A DNA stretch of 64,000 bases from Prinia subflava (taxonomy: Eukaryota; Chordata; Aves; Passeriformes; Cisticolidae): NCBI RefSeq assembly GCF_021018805.1, contig NC_086247.1:138983602-139047601 (forward strand), written 5' to 3'. Shown one piece after another: positions 61,001 through 64,000 of the stretch (positions are counted from its first letter, which is position 1; the number at the start of each line of letters is the position of its first letter). The translations under genes and the position numbers were made by a program. The notes under the pieces are model-generated. The model saw nothing but the letters and a program-made list of their open reading frames with translations. It ran no database searches and was not told the origin of the DNA.

Positions 61001-63536
61001 ATATTTTTTCATCCCTTTCCCCAGTGCAACAACATCTTGGTATGACGTAAGCTTCTCTGTGTTTAGACATCTTCAAATATCTGACTGCATACACCACTGC
61101 CAGTAGAATTTGCAGTTTCAGGCTGAACCCAACACTGATAATATAAAAAGCAGTTTTGATCATCCTGTTTGTTTGAGACTATGGGTATGTGCTGTTTGGG
61201 AAATGCACTTGTGACCTCATGAGAACATGCTGTATGTTCCCAGAGCTTGCACAGTTACCTTCCCAGAAGTCATGCATGTCCAAGGGCCCATCAATCGCTT
61301 GACTGTTTTTGAGCAGTGTTACTGCTAAGACTTGGGGGGAGGAAGGGGTTGCATCATAAGATTGCTTTATTTTCATGTCTTGTTTACTATTTTACTACAA
61401 CGTTGCTGTCTGTACCCACAGTAGGTGTCTGTGTTCCTTTCCAGATTGGGTATTGCTGTTCACAGCTTTAATCCTTTTTCTTTCTTAAAGAGTAAAAGTT
61501 AGAGAAAAAATGGTGAAAGAGGAAAGTGCTCGTGGAAGCCCTGAACTTGTCACAGACACAGTATCTCAGAGAAAATCCCATCCAGTGCCAGCCCACTACA
61601 TGCCTCTTCAGACAGAAACGTCTGCCTTTGATAGGGTTATAAATCAGCCCGTCAGTTCCACCCGCCAGCCAATCCATGGCTATATTCAGCCCGCTGGCAT
61701 TGCTCACACAGCTCAGCTGATGGCAGCAGAAGAACCAGCAGACAGCCCTGCTGGCAGCCTCCTCCCGCCAGACAACGTCAGCCCCGGAACAAAATCCTCA
61801 GCAGCCACTGCATCAGAGAGTGAAAAGAAAGAAGCACCTGGTTACAGAGCAAAACCTGATGAAGAAGATTCCTTGGAGGCTGAACAGGCTTCCAAAGGCA
61901 GAAGGCCAATTCTGCCATCTGAGATTCGCAAGCAAGGGAAGAACCATGAAGGCCTCTTTGGCGGAGGGGAATTGGAGACCCCTGTGGGGAGTTCCTCCTT
62001 TGCAAGCAAGCCGAAAGTTAACTCAGAAGTTCAGAGAGAGCTGGAATGCAATAAGAGGCAGGCCCCTGAGCAGCAGTTTAAGACCCCTGAGAACATAGAA
62101 AGGAGTGAAGCTCTTATGTACATACAGAGCGGATCGGTATTGCAGCCTGACAAGGCAAAGGCTCCTGTTTGGAAAGTGTCAGCAACAAAGCATAAGGTCC
62201 TGACTCGCTCCATGTCTGATTATACTGTGACTACTAAGCTAGAACCTTTCAAAAGCAAGGAGAGCATGGAAGCAAATCCACCAAATGGTGAGATTGGCAT
62301 GGTTGACACAAAAGTCTCTGTTGCCCAACTCCGTAATGTCTTTCTGGAGTCTGCTAATGCCAACAAGAAAACGGAACTGTAGGTGACATTTCACTCGTAT
62401 TTTCGTGTGAAACTTGCACGTACTTGGCAAAATTACACCCACTCGACAGCAGTTGTTGTTCGGCACTTAAAGCACACAGCTTAGCTCTCACCAGTGCGTA
62501 CTGGAGGCTGAGATGGTTTGAATCCCGCTTTTGTGCTTCTGCTTGCTAGTGCGAGGTGTGATGTGGGGTAGCCGGAATGTGTTCGTCTGCGCATGGTACC
62601 GGAGGAGCATGCAGAGTGACCTCTGGGGAGCTGCTGAGATGCTTACATCTATGTTTTACTTCTCTCTCCTATTTTCTTTCCTATGCGCTCTCTGTCGTGC
62701 GATTTGAAAGTGAATCTCGGTTTGAGATGTCAACAGCAGGTAGTACTGTGTCTGCCAATGGGGACCGTGAAAGAGGGCCACGAAAGGCGAGGCGCTATTT
62801 TACTCCTGGTGAAAATAGAAAGACTTCTGAGAGATTTAAAACTCAACCTATAACATCAGCAGAGCGAAAGGAGACAGATAGGTAGGCACGTACATAGCTC
62901 TGTGTAGCATTCTGGCACAGGTGGATATTAACAAGGTTGTGAAAAGATTTGTTCATGTATTAGAATAAACATTTTGCAAGGTTATTGTTTGTCTTTAAAA
63001 ACAATCAAGTATTTATTATAGCTTCTTATAAAATGAAACTGAAACCCCCAACGAAACAAATTTATTGCAAATTCCCCCATTTGAAACAGTGAACAGCGAA
63101 TTGTCATAAAGTACTATAGTTGTCTGGTTTGAATGTTAAATGCTTTTGGTTTTATATAAAGGGTTTCCTTTTCATCTACTCTGCTTTATCATTTACTCTC
63201 TTTGTAAACCACCAAAGCTACCTATTTTATGTGAAAAAGCTGGCAGCAAATCTTAGACTTTTATTTTCTGAAAAGTGAACTAGAAATCATTTTCCTTTAC
63301 TGTATTTAAGTTTGGCTGCAATTGCTTGCCTTTATGCTTCATTTAAGGATGTTCCCAAGTGGACACAGCTGAAACTTGAAAAATAGATAAATTGTCCCAC
63401 TCTTAAGACTTTGAGGTCCTGCTACTTCAGATTGAATTTGAATTTCATTTTTGATGTCTTGTTTCCAGCTAACTTTTTTCTGTTTGATAATTTTTCACTA
63501 GGTCAATTTTGTATGCAGAAATACCAACTGCTGACG
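40029..63536 (+). CDS. SVIL: Supervillin/archvillin (SVIL), 5' part of the gene, spliced
   Basis: Supervillin is a large actin- and myosin II-binding peripheral membrane protein; the longer splice form, archvillin, sits at muscle costameres. Proposed coding segments: 40029-40089, 42963-43029, 48002-48093, 52894-52951, 53075-53226, 53636-54302, 59403-59486, 61491-62378, 62711-62881, 63502-63536. All have AG/GT borders and every join keeps the frame. From the methionine at 52944 the product begins [13 protein letters not shown], as in human supervillin, and stays alignable to it through all later exons. About 668 residues are encoded from that start, or about 758 from the upstream ATG at 40029. 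The human archvillin is about 2214 residues, so only the N-terminal third is here; the gelsolin-like repeats and headpiece are downstream of the window. Identity is very secure from 52944 onward. The four-exon upstream part is inferred from splice phase and open frame. Confidence 0.96.
41858..41873. repeat. Poly(A) run, 16 bases
   Basis: A simple A tract inside the intron between the exons at 40029 and 42963. Confidence 0.9.
42569..42594. repeat. 26-bp perfect palindrome
   Basis: The sequence centred on ggctgcagcc between 42581 and 42582 is identical to its reverse complement over 26 bases (left arm tattgccaggctg). It has no loop and could form a cruciform. It lies 370 bases before the exon at 42963. 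Confidence 0.93.
42963..43029 (+). CDS. SVIL: SVIL extension exon 2
   Basis: A strong pyrimidine tract ending ttctatttcacag precedes the exon, and the donor is TTAAG|gtaagg. With one base carried from the exon at 40029 it reads [22 protein letters not shown] and leaves two bases (AG) for the next exon. The other two frames contain stops, so only the frame set by the upstream ATG is open. The peptide is basic ([12 protein letters not shown]). It could bind an acidic partner or membrane, but that is speculation. An antisense open frame overlaps its last 40 bases and is probably fortuitous. Confidence 0.7.
43030..48001 (+). other. SVIL: SVIL intron between extension exons 2 and 3
   Basis: It runs gtaagg...gctttcag. 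It includes most of a 247-codon antisense open frame (42990-43733) of no recognisable similarity and a short CTG run near 44.15 kb. No coding exon was recognised. Confidence 0.6.
48002..48093 (+). CDS. SVIL: SVIL extension exon 3
   Basis: The acceptor is ttgctttcag at 48001 and the donor is CCGAAAG|gtaggt. The first base completes AG|T (serine), followed by [18 protein letters not shown] and then [13 protein letters not shown] second AG seven bases downstream (48008) would shift into a frame with stops, so the first AG is required. The segment is acidic and probably helical, unlike the basic exon before it. An alternative donor four bases on (48097, gtaagg) would break the frame with the next exon. 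Confidence 0.72.
48094..52893 (+). other. SVIL: SVIL intron before the conserved-start exon
   Basis: It runs gtaggt...ttgtctcag. I recognise no repeat family or coding exon. A second promoter for the shorter, mammalian-like protein could lie in this interval, but no CpG island is present. Confidence 0.6.
52894..52951 (+). CDS. SVIL: SVIL exon with the conserved start methionine
   Basis: The exon follows tttgttgtctcag and ends ATGAAAAG|gtaaag. Upstream of the ATG at 52944-52946 it stays open in the same frame and reads [17 protein letters not shown], joining without a stop to the exon at 48002. The ATG begins the mammalian-type protein: MK plus the split arginine codon, continuing as R-KERIARR in the next exon. 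A second in-frame acceptor at 52899 would drop only Val-Ser, a tandem-acceptor choice that keeps the frame. In mammals the bases before the ATG are treated as 5' leader. Here they can be read as protein. Confidence 0.88.
53075..53226 (+). CDS. SVIL: SVIL exon, N-terminal myosin II-binding region (start)
   Basis: The acceptor is cacatatttttcag and the donor CACCTAG|gtgagt. The exon encodes about residues 3-54 counted from the methionine at 52944. It reads [17 protein letters not shown] followed by a segment ending [15 protein letters not shown] and SPHLG. This is nearly identical to human supervillin residues 3-54. In mammals the first roughly 170 residues bind the S2 segment of non-muscle myosin II and myosin light-chain kinase. 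The intron before it is only 123 bases. Confidence 0.95.
53636..54302 (+). CDS. SVIL: SVIL large exon, residues about 54-276
   Basis: The acceptor is gtactttccacag and the donor GACAAAG|gtaagc. The exon begins with [12 protein letters not shown], identical to human. Its best conserved block is a basic helix, [16 protein letters not shown], near residues 101-116, which repeats the ERIAR motif found near the N-terminus. Downstream it is serine-rich and low-complexity, with SGRDSS and several SPK/SPR sites that look like proline-directed phosphorylation sites. It ends inside codon 276. From memory, human archvillin residue 276 is where the muscle-specific insert begins, so the exon border is conserved. 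It can splice in frame to 59403 (archvillin-like) or directly to 63502 (supervillin-like). Confidence 0.96.
54303..59402 (+). other. SVIL: SVIL intron upstream of the archvillin insert
   Basis: It runs gtaagc...ttttctgtag. The central 1.9 kb is the sense-oriented CR1 element. Candidate exon-like segments at about 57731-57905 are out of phase with the flanking exons and were not accepted. Confidence 0.85.
55330..57258 (+). mobile_element. CR1 LINE, 5'-truncated, decayed reverse-transcriptase ORF
   Basis: Fragments of the CR1 ORF2 product appear in shifting frames: [15 protein letters not shown] and DEEKAQLL near 55480-55610, [20 protein letters not shown] near 55858-55920, then [12 protein letters not shown] near 56342-56379 (the RT F-A-D-D box), and a C-terminal part ending before the 3' tail. 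Multiple frameshifts and stops make it inactive. The 3' end, with CCCATCCAACTCAAACTATG then CTGTGATTCTGTGA, is the standard CR1 terminus. It is about 1.9 kb long and sits sense-oriented in the SVIL intron between 54302 and 59403. The 5' boundary is approximate. Confidence 0.93.
59403..59486 (+). CDS. SVIL: SVIL archvillin insert, exon A (28 codons)
   Basis: This small exon reads [18 protein letters not shown] then TPSLISWPS, which matches the human archvillin segment around [20 protein letters not shown]. Its frame is closed on both sides, so it is easily missed by open-frame scans. Two acceptors three bases apart (after 59402 and after 59405) both keep the frame and differ by one serine. The donor is CCCTCCAG|gtatca. 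Its length is 84 bases and both borders lie after the second codon base, as expected for a cassette exon. Confidence 0.92.
59487..61490 (+). other. SVIL: SVIL intron between archvillin exons A and B
   Basis: It runs gtatca...ttcttaaag. A locally GC-rich patch at about 60486-60630 follows a cag acceptor-like site, but the phase-compatible frame reaches a stop after about 20 codons. No repeat is recognised. Confidence 0.85.
61491..62378 (+). CDS. SVIL: SVIL archvillin insert, exon B (296 codons)
   Basis: The acceptor is ctttcttaaag and the donor GGAACT|gtaggt. Reading past this donor gives an immediate TAG. The exon begins [19 protein letters not shown], close to human VKVREKLVKEESARNSPEL, and contains [20 protein letters not shown] and [19 protein letters not shown], all with close human counterparts. 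The middle is poorly conserved and lacks the long glutamate-rich run of the human protein. It is predicted to be mostly disordered. In mammals this insert contributes to muscle-specific membrane and nebulin interactions, as I recall. Its 888 bases are a multiple of three. Confidence 0.95.
62379..62710 (+). other. SVIL: SVIL intron between archvillin exons B and C
   Basis: A short 332-base intron, gtaggt...tttgaaag. Nothing else is seen in it. Confidence 0.9.
62711..62881 (+). CDS. SVIL: SVIL archvillin insert, exon C (57 codons)
   Basis: The acceptor is cgatttgaaag and the donor GAGACAGATAG|gtaggc. After completing a leucine codon it reads [10 protein letters not shown] and ends with [19 protein letters not shown] and [15 protein letters not shown]. 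This matches human RYFSPGESRKTSERFRTQP closely. The TQPIT...E motif recurs later in human supervillin (TQPITTEEV, TQPVTLGEV), so this is the first unit of a dispersed repeat. Its 171 bases are a multiple of three and its phase matches exons A and B. Confidence 0.95.
62882..63501 (+). other. SVIL: SVIL intron after archvillin exon C
   Basis: It runs gtaggc...ttcactag. AT-rich, with no repeat or exon recognised. Confidence 0.85.
63502..63536 (+). CDS. SVIL: SVIL short shared exon after the archvillin insert
   Basis: The acceptor is tttttcactag and the donor GCTGACG|gtatgt. The exon reads (R)[11 protein letters not shown], which aligns to human (R)CTSHSETPTVDD directly after the insert; the E-x-P-T-x-D positions agree. 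It is 35 bases long and starts with the last base of a codon, so it can follow either exon C or the large exon ending at 54302. No further coding exon is recognisable before the window ends. Confidence 0.85.
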
Positions 63537-64000
63537 GTATGTTACTGTACTGTTTTCCAAGGAAGAAATGGGATCTGATGTGTTTTATTTTGTTTTAACT
63601 GTTTGATAATGCAAACAAAATCTACTTAAAAATATCTTTACCTATGATATATAGTTGAAATACTCCTTTTCCTTGGGCCATGTCTACTACAGACTTGATT
63701 ACAAACTCATTCCAGTCCTAAAGTCTGTCTGTGGATACCAAACTTCAAATAGGAGTCAAGCAGAGAATGGCTTGAAACTTTTCAATACAGTTGGGATTGG
63801 GTTTTATCCTAATTTAGACAGTAAATAAGCTAGTTGTTGGGAAAAAAATTACTCATTGGTCAGTTTTAATCGCTGATCTAGGATTTGTAATTTAAAGAAA
63901 CCCTTTAGTATAATGCGAAACTGATGTTGCTAGCTTGTTTTTTGGCTAAGGAAGTTGTAAAATGCAGGTTATTAAATTACAGAATTCAGTCTGCCATCTT
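63537..64000 (+). other. SVIL: SVIL intron, start only
   Basis: It begins gtatgt and continues past the window edge. No exon is recognised. Confidence 0.8.

Noticed and set aside
62577..62710. Upstream part of the open frame running into the exon at 62711
   Set aside because: It is intron sequence. Similarity to supervillin starts exactly after the aag acceptor at 62710.

Overview
The window is vertebrate genomic DNA, most likely from a passerine bird. It holds the 5' half of one plus-strand gene, SVIL (supervillin/archvillin), and about 31 kb of upstream DNA in which I recognise no gene. The bird assignment rests on CR1 LINE copies with the typical CR1 3' end (about 55330-57258 plus, 38676-39037 minus, 17341-17428 minus). 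A chimeric SINE at 21071-21210, with a tRNA-Ile-like head and a CR1-like tail, resembles the TguSINE1 type known from passerines. The gene identity rests on close protein similarity, recalled from memory, to human supervillin across six exons.

Layout. 1-31.6 kb: noncoding, AT-rich, with short CR1 fragments, the SINE, an 11-bp minisatellite at 14.9-15.0 kb and small duplications. About 31.6-32.5 kb: a CpG island with a candidate noncoding first exon (splice donor at 32319/32320) and a perfect CArG box, the best promoter candidate. 40.0-52.9 kb: four small exons that join in one uninterrupted reading frame and add about 90 residues in front of the methionine at 52944, where the mammalian protein starts. 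52.9-54.3 kb: the conserved supervillin N-terminus ([10 protein letters not shown]...). 59.4-62.9 kb: three phase-matched exons that correspond to the muscle (archvillin) insert. 63.5 kb: the next shared exon. The gene runs off the right edge; the gelsolin/villin-like C-terminal half lies beyond the window.

How it fits together. Supervillin is a peripheral membrane protein that links F-actin, myosin II and membrane rafts or costameres. The exons from 52.9 to 54.3 kb encode the region that binds myosin II in mammals. The three exons at 59403-59486, 61491-62378 and 62711-62881 are each a multiple of three and all start and end in the same codon phase. They can therefore be included (archvillin-like) or skipped as a block (non-muscle-like) without a frameshift.

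The most interesting observation is the N-terminal extension. Four exons spread over 13 kb splice in frame into the conserved start, with good splice sites, an in-frame stop just upstream of the first ATG, and A at position -3. The mammalian reference protein, as I recall it, begins at the downstream methionine, so this predicts a longer, separately started isoform. I could not compare it with existing bird gene models.
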